A stretch of DNA of 64,000 bases. Source: Metellina segmentata. Its lineage: Eukaryota; Arthropoda; Arachnida; Araneae; Tetragnathidae. The DNA lies in NCBI GenBank assembly GCA_947359465.1, contig OX375874.1, positions 91,978,172-92,042,171 on the forward strand, in the 5' to 3' direction. Made by a program: the position numbers and the translations under genes. Shown here piece after piece: positions 12,470 to 24,291 of the stretch (its first letter is position 1; every line of letters starts with the position of its first letter). The notes beneath the pieces were generated by a model that saw only the letters and a list, made by a program, of their open reading frames with translations, searched no databases and was not told where the DNA came from.

Positions 12470-12675
12470 CACTACCCTACAGTAATGGACCGGACGCCAG
12501 CGGATTTGCGATATAAAAGACTACTTGTTTGAGGGTGTTTTTTGTGGTATGGCCTGGGAGACCTTTGCATGCTGTTCCTGGTCAATTAAACACCGAAGAC
12601 AACATGAGCATTTTAAACAATTAGGATCTTCCTAAGCACTGACACTTTTATGAAATGGACGAATGTTACTTCCAG
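12470..12675 (+). mobile_element. Truncated Tc1-like element
   Basis: It starts with the same terminal sequence as the element at 38360 (CACTACCCTACAGTAATGGA, then CCGGACGCCAGC) and follows it through GGTGTTTTTTGTGGTATGGC and TATGAAATGGACGAATGTTA, then breaks off. It is a decayed fragment of a Tc1 transposase gene without its 3' end. Confidence 0.75.
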
Positions 12676-13749
12676 GCTACTTATCTTCCTTTGTCAATTT
12701 TATTTCATTTTCGTAATAAATCAACGAAATAATTTTTATTCCACTACGAATTTGCATCTGTCATGGTCATATTCTACCGTTCATTCTCTCATTAGGTTCT
12801 TTTCTGCCGAGCCAGAACATAGTTCGAACCAGAACACATCTGGGCATATCTATTTTATAGAAAATGTAATCATGTTCTTGTTCCGATTCATATAAGATCA
12901 GTTGAATGCGTGTCGTCACAAGAATACTGTCATTTAGAACAGAATGAAGTGTCGTCCATTTTGTTTTGTTTACAGTATATATCGCTTCTTTCGCAAAAAG
13001 ATAGTGCTGCGCATGCGTAACACTCAACCGAGAGTTAATTCGCCGATTTCGAAGGATGAAAATGTAACACCGAAACGGCGGCTTAAACCTCGGATAAGGC
13101 ATCGTGAATATGATCTTTTCGATAACCCGGGGATTATTATTGATTGATCCGCGGTTTAACTTGGACTTGTGAATACGGCCGTCAGTCTTACTTACCACTA
13201 TGATTTGGAGCACGTCGTGGTGCCTTAGAATCAAGGACTCTTATACCATTTGTCAACGTGAAAAATGCGCAACTTATGTATAAGCCATCATGCTACACTG
13301 TCATTCTAGTTTGATTGTTAACAGATTTACACCTTAGTTCATGATCTCACAATAACTACCATATAAGGCGCCAACAGTATCCACGACAAATGATCTTTGG
13401 CAAAATAAATTTTATGATATTGCAATCCCCTAAACATAATCTGACACATCATCATTTTATTACAGGCCTGTGTAGCGACTATTACTGAATCCTATAGTGA
13501 GATTCAGTAAGAGTTGCACAAAATAACGTTTTGTAGTGTTCAACAAGTATAAACGAGTTGTGTTTCCGATAGTATTATCCTGTTACTATAAGCTGCGTGT
13601 TCTATAAGTATGTTTTACTATTCTTGGTGTTGTATTTTAATAACCGGAAGTATAAATTCATAGACTGAAACGAATTAAAGTTATGGATTTCAGAAAAATA
13701 TGGTTGAAAGTTTAAATGTTTATCACAACTTAATTTCACTCACATGCCT
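12676..13749. other. No gene recognised
   Basis: Less AT-rich than its surroundings between 12940 and 13240, with overlapping frames on both strands (155 codons on the minus strand, 67 on the plus strand), but I recognise neither. A short inverted repeat, TACTGAATC/GATTCAGTA, lies at about 13479-13511. Confidence 0.4.
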
Positions 13750-13867
13750 TCTCGTCATCTGACCATGATTTAAAAGTGCGTGGTGTAGTAATCGGAAATT
13801 TTCCTTTGAGATTGATCGCGGACCGTCACCAATAGCCCGTTGTGTTGCTCCAGTGTGATGTTAATTA
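13750..13867 (+). mobile_element. SINE tail fragment
   Basis: Tail A only, in sense orientation: TCGTCATCTGACCATGATTT, GACCGTCACCAATAGCCCGT and TGTGTTGCTCCAGTGTGATG. The tRNA-like head is absent. Confidence 0.7.
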
Positions 13868-14719
13868 ATATACCTACCTTCCTACCAACTTGCTTTCATG
13901 TTCTACTGCATACAGTACTTTTAAGTGTGCGTTTAAATAAACTCCATAATAGAAATATTTCTCTGACGTGTATCGATTTACAGTTGAAAAAGTTGAAGTA
14001 CTGTTTTCTTCTTAGAACAAGGTACATTTTCCGCCTTTCCACTATCACGTAAAATTATTAGGATTGCAGGCAAAACCAACCTGCTTAGCAAATTCTCAAG
14101 AACTGAGTTTGCTTTCATTTGGGTAATAAATAACATTGCGATTCTTATATACTTAAATTGTTATTGTCTGAGGAAAATATTCTATACAGTTAACGAATCT
14201 CTCTCTTTAGTTTTAGATTTCGAAACTTTTTAGCTATTAAATGGAATAAATTTTTATATTAAAAAGCTCAATACATTATTTACTAAAACACATTTTATTC
14301 ATATAGCAGTAAAGCAGTTATTTTTGAAAATGGTTAAAATCCATTTTTTCATACGATGATATATTTAAGGGTTTACGTTTAGATAAATTTAAAAATATTG
14401 GCAAACATTACTCAATTTGGATAATGTTTTCAACATTATAAACCTGCTAAATTTTATTACGCAATAATAACTATTAAAATTGTTAAAGAAAATTAACTCA
14501 TTTTTTTTCTCAAAGTGGACTTTACACCACTTTCAAAAATAACGGCTCATATTATGTAATTTTATATGCAGGATTCCCATGTGTGATAAAAACATTTCAT
14601 ATTTAGTTCTAGTCATTATTATGTGTAATGTCTTTAACCAGTATTATCTTTATAATGCTTCATTGTTATCGTCATTACATACTATTTTACTACCTCTTTT
14701 CTATTTCACTAACATAATT
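13868..14719. other. No gene recognised
   Basis: AT-rich, no recognisable feature. Confidence 0.5.
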
Positions 14720-15219
14720 GGCACCAAAGCCCAACTATGCACACATAACTGTGAAATGACGCACGAACTCATTTCCAGCCATTTGCGATAAATATTCTAT
14801 CCAAACAAACGTGTTTATTTCGCTTAGAAGCCCAACTATGCACACATAACTGTGAAATGACGCACGAACTAATTTCCAGCCATTTGCGATAAATATTCTA
14901 TCCAAAAAAACGTGTTTATTTCGCTTACTTGGTACAAAAAAAGTATATTTTGAAACAAAATAGACGTTACTGGATACAACCATTTATGAATTATTATTTA
15001 TATTCCATTTGTTTATGAAAACAAGGTACTTGAGAACGGAGATTCATGTGCGGCACCGTGGAGAACTGCGGTACAAATTGCACGCAAGTTGGACGTGCGT
15101 CGCTCCAGCGGCGCTGGAGGCATGTGTGGACTGCTCCATTGGATCTAATGTACCTCAGACCGCACTTGCGTTGCCGCAACGGCGCCGCACGTTGAAAAAC
15201 CGGATGTGTGCACCGGTCC
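14720..15219. mobile_element. TTA-flanked MITE (Harbinger-like), copy 1
   Basis: The right terminus GTTGAAAAACCGGATGTGTG then CACCGGTCC is followed by TTA. The body matches the copies at 16629 and 53690. The left terminal repeat is lost. A 104-bp segment beginning GAAGCCCAACTATGCACACA is tandemly duplicated (about 14728 and 14827). A 3-bp TTA target with G/C-rich ends suggests PIF/Harbinger, but there is no transposase to confirm it. Confidence 0.7.
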
Positions 15220-15274
15220 TTAGAAGCAGGTAATAGCCCATATTCTTCGGATCATAGGGAACTCGAAAAAGATC

Positions 15275-15886
15275 TCGTTCACCCTACGGTCCCCTTAATT
15301 TTCTGCCAAATCTGGCAACCCGGCATGCGTAATCAGTTTTACAGCAACCCTAATGTTAAAAATCTTGTTGAATTTTGACTCCAATTTTTGGTTTTTGTCG
15401 CCAAAAATGGGTTAATTTTGCGAATATTGCCAAATGTATCGAGATAAATCAAGAACGTGTTCGATGAAAGCGGATTTCGTTTTTTTTCAAATGGCAACCC
15501 TTAACTATGGACCACGATTTTTTTCTGACAAATTTATATTCGATTTCTTCTTTTCCGTTTACACGTGCGCTGGCCATACAATTGGATTTCGACGCTCAGA
15601 TCCTTTTGAAATTTTTGCTGTGAGATTTTCCTGATTCTTAATTATTTTACGGAAGAACAAGAAATTTTTTCTACAAGAAAAATCAACCAAATTTTTTGTG
15701 TTTCACAAATGTTGCTTATCGTTTACTCTACTCCTAAAATGGAAACCGTGGGAAAACGGTATGCTAAAAAATTGACTGTTTGTTTATTCATTACTCTCTT
15801 GTATGTTAATTTTACACATTTTGACGCCATCTTGGATTTGGCGACTTTTTTCAAAAAATTGTCAAGGGGGACCGTAGAGTAAACGA
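15275..15886. mobile_element. Putative MITE with 20-bp inverted ends
   Basis: Ends TCGTTCACCCTACGGTCCCC and (reverse complement) TCGTTTACTCTACGGTCCCC are clearly related inverted repeats about 610 bp apart. I see no convincing target duplication, so the superfamily is unknown. Confidence 0.5.
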
Positions 15887-16082
15887 TAACCTAGAAAAAT
15901 GTGATATATATTAAGATTTACTATGCCCTTCATATTAGTAGTATTCACACACTCGTGGCTTTGTCATAGAATAAAATCTTAATATAATATAAAATCTCGA
16001 AATTATAAAATTTAAGGGTCCTAACTGCCTTTTTGAAAATAAACTTTACTGTAATCATCAAACTTATTCTTTAATTTAAATA

Positions 16083-16275
16083 TGCTTTTTGAAGTCTTTA
16101 AAACGTGCTCAAACTTGTACAACTGCACAGTATAAATAGATTTTGTGAAATCTTTGGCCTGTATAAAACAGAAAGGATCTGCTGCTTGCTTTTTGAAGTC
16201 TTTTTAAAACGTTTTCAAAATGGTACAACTTCACAGTAGAAATATATTTTGTCAAATCTTTGGCCTGTATAAAGG
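16083..16275. repeat. 104-bp tandem duplication beside exon 2
   Basis: TGCTTTTTGAAGTCTTT starts at 16083 and again at 16187; both copies run to TCTTTGGCCTGTATAAA. The second copy ends about a dozen bases from the exon 2 donor, so the start of intron 2 of the cyclase gene is a diverged duplication. Confidence 0.85.
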
Positions 16276-16287
16276 ATGGTTACTTAC

Positions 16288-16536
16288 GTAAGTTATCATA
16301 GGCATATTCCATGCCGCTGCGACCAATGCCTCCGAGACACAACTGTGGTCTGGTCCGATGAAAGCCACGACACCCTCCTCTTTCATCTGCGTCATTTTTT
16401 TGATGGTGATAGCCGTGTTGGGTTCTCCAGAATCGTAGGCGATGAATCGAAGATGGTGATTGGGCAACAACTCAGGATCCGTGTTCACCATGTCCACTGC
16501 CAGAGGGATGGCTCCAGCAATCAGCTTTCCGAGGTC
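16288..16536 (-). CDS. Receptor guanylate cyclase, exon 2 (ligand-binding domain start)
   Basis: Internal exon of 83 codons on the minus strand. It starts after an acceptor (...CCCGCAAG|GAC) and ends at a consensus donor, ACTTAC|GTAAGT, both in phase 0. The product opens DLGKLIAGAIPLAVDMVN and contains GVVAFIGPDHSC and EALVAAAWNMPMITY, hallmark segments of the extracellular ANF-receptor-type ligand-binding domain of invertebrate membrane guanylate cyclases (Gyc32E/Gyc76C class), which make cGMP in response to extracellular ligands. It joins in frame to exon 1 at 20262-20432. The transmembrane, kinase-like and cyclase domains are not in the window; the next exon, expected to begin with a Cys-containing segment, was not found in 1-16287. 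Adenylate cyclases lack this domain, so the family call is firm, but the exact orthologue is open. Confidence 0.87.
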
Positions 16537-16628
16537 CTTGCGGGAAAATACAGCAATACCAGTTGTAGGAAATAAAACTTAACAAGAAAATATATGTAGT
16601 GAATAGTACAAATATCAATGACTTATTA

Positions 16629-16999
16629 GACCCGGTGCAACACACCGCGGCACCGAAGCCCAACTATGCACACATAACCGTAAAATGACGCAGGAACTCA
16701 TTTCGCGCCATTTGCGATGAATATTCTATCGAAGAAAACGTGTTTATTTCGCTTACTTGGTGTAAAAAAGTATATTTTGAAACAAAATAGACGTTACTGG
16801 ATACAACAATTTATTAATTATTATTAATATTCCATTTGTTTATAAAAACAAGGTACTTCAAAACGGAGACTCATGTGCGGCGCCGTGGGGAGCTGCGGTA
16901 CAAATTGCACGTAAGTTGAACTTGCGTCGCACCAGCGGCTGGATCTAATGTATCTCAGACCGCACTTGTGTTGCGGCAGCGGCGCCGCACGTTGAAAAT
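16629..16999. mobile_element. TTA-flanked MITE, copy 2
   Basis: Begins after TTA with GACCCGGTGCAACACACC and shares the body GAAGCCCAACTATGCACACA, GTGTTTATTTCGCTTACTTG and GCGGCGCCGCACGTTGAAAA with the copies at 14720 and 53690. The far right terminus has diverged. It lies less than 100 bp inside the intron, upstream of exon 2. Confidence 0.75.
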
Positions 17000-17126
17000 C
17001 CTAAGTAGTACTACTAAGCTGATAGCTGAGTAAATATTAATGCAACATCTGACATAAATATGGAGAAGAGTAGTTTTAATAAAAAAAAAAGGAAATATAT
17101 TAAGGTAATTTGGTAATTTTTTAAAT

Positions 17127-17230
17127 TAACGTCGTAGTAGAGCAACACAACTGGCTATTAACGATGGTTCGGGATCAATCCCACACGGGAAAGATTCGAG
17201 GACAACACCACGTAATTTTGAACCACGGAA
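17127..17230 (-). mobile_element. SINE tail fragment
   Basis: TTAACGTCGTAGTAGAGCAA, GGTTCGGGATCAATCCCACA and ACCACGTAATTTTGAACCAC belong to tail A. The head is missing. Confidence 0.7.
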
Positions 17231-17329
17231 ATATATTAAGAAATAATCTGCTTGATTTCTGAATAGTTATGCATGGTAATTTGTTGTCTCAGGTCATACC
17301 CATAGGTATTTTGGTTGGAAAATTAGCAG

Positions 17330-17520
17330 ATTAGCAACCGGAGAGTTACGCGTTAGAAACTAGACCCAATCAAAGACAGTCGTGTATGTGGTGGCTGGTA
17401 CAATTAAAATCCGTCGTGGCCTCGAATGTTCTCACTTTGGAATTAGTGTGGCGTGTAAGCTCAGGTGTTGACCTTTGCCATCTGACCGTGATTCAAAATT
17501 ACGAGGTGTCTTCATCGAAT
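17330..17520 (+). mobile_element. SINE, tail A with degenerate head
   Basis: Sense orientation: a degenerate B-box region, then CAAAGACAGTCGTGTATG, GTCGTGGCCTCGAATGTTCT, AGCTCAGGTGTTGACC and CATCTGACCGTGATTCAAAA. Confidence 0.65.
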
Positions 17521-17887
17521 CTTTAAAACCTAAATCTTATTCAAAAATCTAAAAGATAAGTCTCAGTGGCACAATTGAGAAATAAATTTTCAATGACCTC
17601 AAACTCCTCAACAAGTAACTATTTGCAGCTTCGTCTTTGATGGTTAATATATTTTACAAAATTCAAAAAAAATTCAAACAATTAAAGCAGTCATACATTC
17701 TAACACAGTAGATTTTGCATAAGAAAGTAGACCTATGTTATTCATAAAACTAATGGTATTTTCTGCCTATTACGAAATTTTGCAAAAAAGAAGCCTTAGA
17801 ACAATATCTTATTCATAGTTGGTACAAGAGAATAAATCCCTGAAGTGATCTCAAATTCGAGGATTATAGAAATTATCAACAGACTGC

Positions 17888-18082
17888 CTAGATTGAATAG
17901 TATTTATTTAAGTTAAACTCCATTTTATCATGGTTTAAAGACCTTCCTAACCTGTCGTAAATGCAATATGGAGTAAGTTTCTCTCGGTCAAATTCTTGTT
18001 TTACTGAGTCTACCCAGGAAGGATCTGAATTGTAATTCTGTGTTCGTCTTAGAGCTTTTTGAAGGTACATGATCCACACAAA
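17888..18082 (-). CDS. Unrecognised exon-like reading frame in intron 1
   Basis: On the minus strand a frame opens after an acceptor-like ...ACTAAG at 18083-18084 and reads FVWIMYLQKALRRTQNYNSD followed by PSWVDSVKQEF and LTPYCIYDR. A donor-like CAG|GTTAGG follows at 17952, giving a 131-bp exon ending in phase 2. Without splicing it runs to a stop at 17888. Composition (W, C, charged residues, balanced codons) is unlike the surrounding AT-rich frames. I do not recognise the protein. The start is compatible with phase 0 of exon 1, but the end is not in phase with exon 2, so it is unlikely to be a simple cassette exon. It could belong to a nested same-strand gene, be an exon of another transcript, or be chance. 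Confidence 0.35.
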   Translation of the reverse strand, partial: FVWIMYLQKALRRTQNYNSDPSWVDSVKQEFDREKLTPYCIYDRLGRSLNHDKMEFNLNKYYSI

Positions 18083-19005
18083 CTTAGTTTAGTCGGTCTA
18101 GATCAAATGTGATAAAAAATAACAACAGAATATGGTTTAATGTTTAGAAGGAATGTAGTTAAGAACTTTTAGCTCTATTTCAAGATGATTTAGCGATTGA
18201 TTTTATACAGCAGATGTAGAGAAGTCATCTATAGCAAATCTTCCTTATTCCATATTATTTCATGTAGAAGTTGTCTTAAAAAGTATTAGAAAATTCCTAC
18301 ATTCTCAAGTGAAGCGACAGCTGAAAAATGCGTTTTACAGAAGAGCTAAAAATATAAAACTATCAGCTTATATTTTACTCCTCAATTTGAAATTTATATA
18401 GAATTCTGTTTTTCTAACATGCATATTTCCTTATCTGATTTCCGTAATTTCTTCGCGTGTTAATATGATTTACTTATACCCAAAATATTTGAATTTATAT
18501 TTTGATATGAGACACTTTTCTCGAGAAGATGCAATATGTTCCGTTAAAGTTAATGACGCTTTCTCCGATTAAGTGAAATACGTTCCTTATGGTTTGTGAT
18601 GATTTCCTCGAGAAAGTGCAATGCGTTCCTAAGATTAGTGACACTGTGATATGACAATCACATCAAATACTGTTTTGCCTAAAAAAACAGGGAAACACAG
18701 CATGCACAGCATGCTCTCCCTAACAACTCCCTGAACTTGAGGAGAAACCAAGTTCATCACCCCTTGATTCCGAGAAATTCGAACGGGTGCACTTTTACCT
18801 TGCATCCAATGGGATTGAGATCTGAAGAGGCGCAATGTCACTAGGCCAATAGAAGGATTGACCCCCTGACAAGGTCGGGGCGTAGCACCCAGAATTTTGG
18901 AGGGGGTTCAGACGGGGAGAACGATAGAAAAACGGCAACTCTAAAAAAAGAGACGGATGCTTTTTCCGTTCTGACCGCCTATTTCCAAAAATATGGTAAC
19001 CCTAC
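18083..19005. other. Intron sequence, nothing recognised
   Basis: AT-rich up to about 18640, then more GC-rich up to 18960. No coding similarity seen. Confidence 0.5.
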
Positions 19006-19585
19006 AATTAAAAGCTGTACCATCGACGAATCGAATGAAAAATAAATGAAGTTAATAACCAGAACCCGGCTGCCTTTACTGTGTCGTTCTCCAACATACG
19101 AAACGTAGAATTCAGAAGGAAGGAACCTCTAGATACCAGAAGGAAGGAACCTCCAGATTCGAAAAGGAAGGAACCTGCAGATCCCGATGCCTTACTTCAC
19201 TCTTTCGGTCACTATATATATAAAGGTATGTCCGTATATCTATCCGATACCAATTGAGAACTCCACTTATTCCGATCGAACCTGTGGTCAAAACAATTAA
19301 GAGCTGTTCCATCGACGAATCGAATGAAAAATAAATGAAGTTAATAACCAGAACCCGGCTGCCTTTACTGTGTCATTCTCCAACATACGAAACGTAGAAT
19401 TCAGAAGGAAGGAACCTCTAGATACCAGAAGGAAGGAACCTCCAGATTCGAAAAGGAAGGAACCTGCAGATCCCGATACCTTACTTCACCCTGTCGGTCA
19501 CTATATATATATATAAAGGTATGTCCGTATTTCTATCTGATACCGATTGAGAACACTTATTCCGATCGAACATGTGGTCCAAACT
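19006..19585. repeat. 289-bp tandem duplication
   Basis: The unit starting at AATTAAAAGCTGTACCATCG (19006) is repeated at 19295 with few changes, up to about 19585. Each unit contains three near-repeats of AGAAGGAAGGAACCTC and a short TATATA stretch. No coding content was recognised. Confidence 0.9.
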
Positions 19586-19762
19586 GGAAATTATATTCAG
19601 ATCAAAATTGAGTAGAATAACCAGAACGGACACTTACTTTACTGAACGAGGCAATACTTTCTTTATGGTCTGTTGATCTTTAAGATTTGTGACTTTTCCG
19701 GATAAGGTGTAGTATGTTGCATAGGGTTAGACACACAATACGTGTTAAATCTCTCATTATAT

Positions 19763-19952
19763 TGTAAAGGGCGCTGTGTGAGCGCGTGAGTGACATTCAG
19801 GATTGAAACACGGAGGAGAAAGGCGCTCTCCTAGACACGTGAAAACGAGGCTTCCTAAGACCTAACGAGAACCAGGCTTCCTTAGCCTTAACGAGAGTGG
19901 TCCATTCACAACCTTGTTAAGTTTGTTGTCAATAAATATTGTTTTTGTGACA
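19763..19952 (+). mobile_element. Possible solo LTR
   Basis: A 190-bp stretch starts TGTAAAGGGCGCTG and ends TTTTTGTGACA, with AATAAA close to the end, as in a retrotransposon LTR (TG...CA). No target duplication is evident and no internal region is nearby, so this is tentative. Confidence 0.3.
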
Positions 19953-19965
19953 GCAAATTGTGTGC

Positions 19966-20166
<201 letters not shown>

Positions 20167-20261
20167 CAGTCCACTACAGAGCTATAGGAACAACAATACG
20201 TTTACAGGGATATATTTGTTAACTACAAACATTTGTCATGGTATTTAACATTTATTTTTAC

Positions 20262-20432
20262 CTTAAAGGAGCTGAGAAATCCAATGGTGATGTTGGACTT
20301 GCTGGTATCTTGAAGGAGTTGATTACTTAAAGTACTGTTCAGACGTTGCAAATCGACAACCGTCCTATGGGGTTGAAGTTCTGCCCCTACCAGGACAATG
20401 AGAAAGCTCACTATCACAACCGCAGTAGCCAT
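20262..20432 (-). CDS. Receptor guanylate cyclase, exon 1 (start and signal peptide)
   Basis: Minus-strand first coding exon of 57 codons. ATG at 20432 is followed by a hydrophobic core (MATAVVIVSFLIVLVGA), a typical secretory signal peptide with likely cleavage after GA. The mature N-terminus carries two N-glycosylation sequons (NST, NIT) and ends ITIGFLSSFK, directly followed by a GTAAAA donor at 20261. Spliced to 16288-16536 the protein reads FLSSFK then DLGKLIAGAIPLAV, which fits the start of the ligand-binding fold in invertebrate receptor guanylate cyclases. Exon 1 alone is not diagnostic; its assignment rests on the in-phase junction and strand. I see no clear promoter upstream, and 5' untranslated exons could lie to the right. 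Confidence 0.8.
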
Positions 20433-23400
20433 GAGATGAAAGCATAGGATGCAATGATCCCGCCACCATAGTACGTCGTTGCTGGTTCACAACTCTTCTC
20501 AGACACCAACGACAAAAATTTGTCAGTCATTCTACTTTTACCATTAGATGAGGAAAGTTTATTGAGTAGAATTTCTTATTAAGAGATATATTCGAGCTGG
20601 TGACATCAAAGTACAGGTGTGATGATGGGATTTTCATTGATTTATTTTGTTCCTGGAATGAAAAATAGAATAAAATATTAAAAATGAAAAGATGTCAGTC
20701 TCTCTATTTTGACAATACCCGTGCTGATAGGGTTTATGTTAACAGTTACTTTTTTATGTATAAAAAATATTATATTCCAACCAATATATTATCAAGAGTT
20801 TATTAGAAGTGAATAAATAAAAGCTTTCATGAGTTATTTTGTGTATAAAAATAAAGAAGCACACACGTACACACACCATCAGACGACTTCTGAATGTAAA
20901 AATATGATTGAATGTTATTATTTATTCAATAAACGTTAGAGTAATTAAATTTTCTGTATAAGTAAAACTTTAGGGTGAAGTGTTCTCGTAAAAACTCGAA
21001 GTTCGTTGGAAATTTATTTAAATTTGATTTCTGTAAGCTAATTTTGATCTGATTCCGTATGCAGGGCATAGCTTTTACGAGACTTTTTATAACCGTAAGT
21101 AGTCAAAGTTATACTCACATATACTTTTAAATATCTCTCCAAACGTATTTTATAACCGCTTTTAAAGCATTTCTATACAAATTTGAGACATTAGTTTCCA
21201 GCCATCATTGAAGACTTCAATATTGGACAGAATACTAAGCTGATATGAAATATATTATGATGACTAAACGCAAACTGTTTTCGGAGGGGGGGGGGAAGAA
21301 GAGGGAGGTATTGTATAAACGTGATTTTAACCCTTATATTTAAATGAAAACATACCTTCAAACAGTACTTTGTAATCCGAAAACGATTGATTAAAAAATG
21401 TTTTGTAACGACCTTTTTTCAAAAAACTTTACTTATAAATAAAATATCCAGAGCTCCTTTTAGAATACGAAAATACTTTTTGCAAATGAGACTTTTGTGC
21501 TTTTGTTCGATCAACATAGTAGCTAACCCCAGACATGTAAAATCCTTGGTTTCGAGACGCTTTTGTTCACATGACAAAACTATTTAAGTTGTTAGGACAA
21601 TATATAGGATTTCTTTCAAGGAAATTTTCATAAGATAAAACTTTTATAGCTCTTGTCTGCTGATTCAGTGTTATGGCTAATTTTTCCAATTACGGTGTAT
21701 TTGTTATAACAAAAAGATGAAATATAGATATATCTGTTGTATTAATGTACTCGATTTTTTTTAAAAACAACTTTCGACGAGGAAATAAGTGAGCTTTACA
21801 GTTTACAGAAAAAGTTTAAATTCATATTTTCGTAATACCATCACACAAGCTTATAAAGACATTTCAACCAATAACAACAAACGAAATAAATGCGTATTCT
21901 ATAAATCCTAGGTACCTTTTTTTAAAAAAGTATTAAAAAATTTGAAAGTACCCATTAGTACGTAATTACGTAAGTCATTATTTCTAAAATATGTCCTCCA
22001 ATTAACGGTGTTATACAAATAAATGCATAATATTTTGTTTTCACTTAAACAATGTTCAACATTTGCTTTTATAAAACAAATGCGGCTAAATACAAGAAAA
22101 TTTCAATCTTTTCATCGCTTCGAAACAGGAAAATTTTATGCTTTACAAAAAGACTGTAACTCGCTATTACTAATTTCCACTAGAAAATTAAACCAGTTTT
22201 TAAATAGAAAAACTTCTTAAGATGAGAATTTGCGTCTATGATAATATTTTTAATTTTGAGTTTGTTAAGAAACTTATCATCTTACTACTTCTAGTTTTAG
22301 TTTTATATCTTGTTTGAAAGACAAATACTTTTATTTAAAAATTTAGTTTAATTTGTTAAGCACAGATTTTGCATTTTATATGCGTTATAAATTGCTTTGT
22401 TTAATCAGATTTCATCAATTCGAAGAAAAAAAAGCACAGAATAAACTTAATAATTGTAGGCGTTTTAAGAATGAAAACTTGATATTTTCGAACTATTTTT
22501 AATTTGGGGATTAAGGAGCATATAATTATATAATTAACAAATCTATTCATTTTTTGTTTCCCAGAGCAATTATTTCAAATACCCTTTGTATGATATTGAA
22601 AACCGTGAAAGTTTGTTAGTTTATCTAGATGGTATTTTTTCACATCAGAGATTGGTTTTCTCATTTTCTTTTGCTAAAAGAAACAAGCCTTTTAAAAACA
22701 TTTAAGCTTTTATTCGCTTCCTTATTACTACATTAAATTAAAAATTAACATACTTTCTATTTCCGAGAATAAAATATTCAATTCAGTTAACTGCAGTTTG
22801 TTTTATGATCATGTTTAGATTATTTTCTTTGCAGTTACAATTTTCTCTCTCGTGAACTAAATGGTATTTACAAGATATTTTCCGTGGAGATTACGCATTA
22901 GTTTACATTGTAATAAATTATTCATATAAAGCAGCATTCTACTGTAAGGTATAGAACAATAACACATTTTAATCATGAAAATAGCTGGTTATTTTTAGTA
23001 TTATTTATTAATCCAAATACCTTTTAAACTTAAAACATATCCCCTAAATTGTTAAATATATTATGCATGTTCTTCTACACAAAAATAGCTAACATCAATC
23101 CGTTACGTATGAGGCATCTTAATGTTGCCAGAAATGTCCCACAAGTGACGGTTTGAACTTTCAGTAGAAAAAATTATGAAAGACATACCTAACAATTTGG
23201 GATAGGTGAAAATAGTTTATGTTCAAAAGAGTTTTGGGATTAAAAGATATAAACATTCCCTCCATTTTCATCACAGAATTCTGTAGATGAAGATATTACA
23301 AACATTATGAATGCAGATGATCACAAAGTCCTATATAGAGTTCAAGAAAAGACATTTAAAAATTGTATTTTTCGTTTAAATATCTACAATATCCAGTAGT

Positions 23401-23683
23401 AGATCTAGATTTGTTACTGCATATAGAAGAACGTTTTTATATAATTTACGTTTGTATGATTATTGATTTCGAAATGCTTCGTAAACAGTTTTCTTTTAAT
23501 TTCATAGAAAATAACTTCGAAACATTTTTGAAAATGCCTGTATTCCCATTTGTATTTAGAAAGTTCCTAATTTTTAATGTTAGATTTAAGAGTTTGGCTT
23601 AAAATGTTTTTAGACATGCATTAAAAAAAATTGGAATGCTTGTTATACTTTATCGATTTCTGGATGCTATATCGCTATTGTTG
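20433..23683. other. No gene recognised; upstream of the cyclase start
   Basis: AT-rich DNA that should contain the promoter and 5' UTR of the cyclase gene, but no core promoter motif stands out. A G-rich run, about ten G, lies at 21286-21295. Confidence 0.5.
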
Positions 23684-23685
23684 TA

Positions 23686-24289
23686 CGAGGGCTGTTCAAT
23701 AAACAATGATCATAAATTAATAAAAAATAATTTTCTGTACTAATCCTCCAAATTTTTATGGTTTTTCTCAAAATACTCACCATTACATCCAATGCACTTA
23801 TCCCACCTATTTTCCAGTCTTCAAACACATGCTGAAACCCATTTTTTTTTTGACAGGTCCTTCAAAATCGCCTAGGCAACTTTTACCACTGCCTGGGATG
23901 ATGAAACCGCTTTTCCCGGAGGTGTTTCTTCAAATTCGTGAAAAGAAAAAAAAAACCCTCATGGATAAATCAGGACTACATAGAGGATGGGGAACACACA
24001 TGACTCTCCCCATAATCTTCCTGTAGCATTACATAGACTTCATCTGACAATTTTTTAAGGCGAATATAAAATTTCAATGCATTGTATTGCACTTCGCGTG
24101 TCACATCTATTTTTGCCGTAGGCGAAAGTAAAACTAGGCAAAACAAGGCCTCAGCAATGACGTCATGACCGTGAAACTTGCGCTATCTAGTCTCTACTTA
24201 AGCCGTTACACATTCAATATGAATTTTATTTTTCTTGATTTTTTAATCACTTAAAAAAATTATGAACATTCTTTATTGAACAGCCCTCG
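23686..24289 (-). mobile_element. Mariner deletion derivative, copy 2
   Basis: Same ends as the element at 3156 (CGAGGGCTGTTCAATAAA and its inverse), flanked by TA at 23684-23685 and 24290-24291, in opposite orientation. On the minus strand, remnants of the transposase N-terminus (SDEVYVMLQEDYGE) jump directly to the C-terminal part, ending in a WDKCIGCNGEYFEK-like stretch. The deletion joint is at the same place as in copy 1, so this deleted form has been mobilised as a family. Confidence 0.85.
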
Positions 24290-24291
24290 TA

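Noticed and set aside
12767..13234. 155-codon minus-strand frame as a gene
   Set aside because: Overlapped by other open frames on the opposite strand, no recognisable motif, and no splice or start context.
1..16287. Further exons of the guanylate cyclase on the minus strand
   Set aside because: I looked for the conserved segment expected after exon 2 (TFARTLPP-like) and found nothing convincing.
19006..19585. The two 289-bp copies as an LTR pair
   Set aside because: They are directly adjacent with no internal region and lack clear TG...CA borders, so a tandem duplication is simpler.
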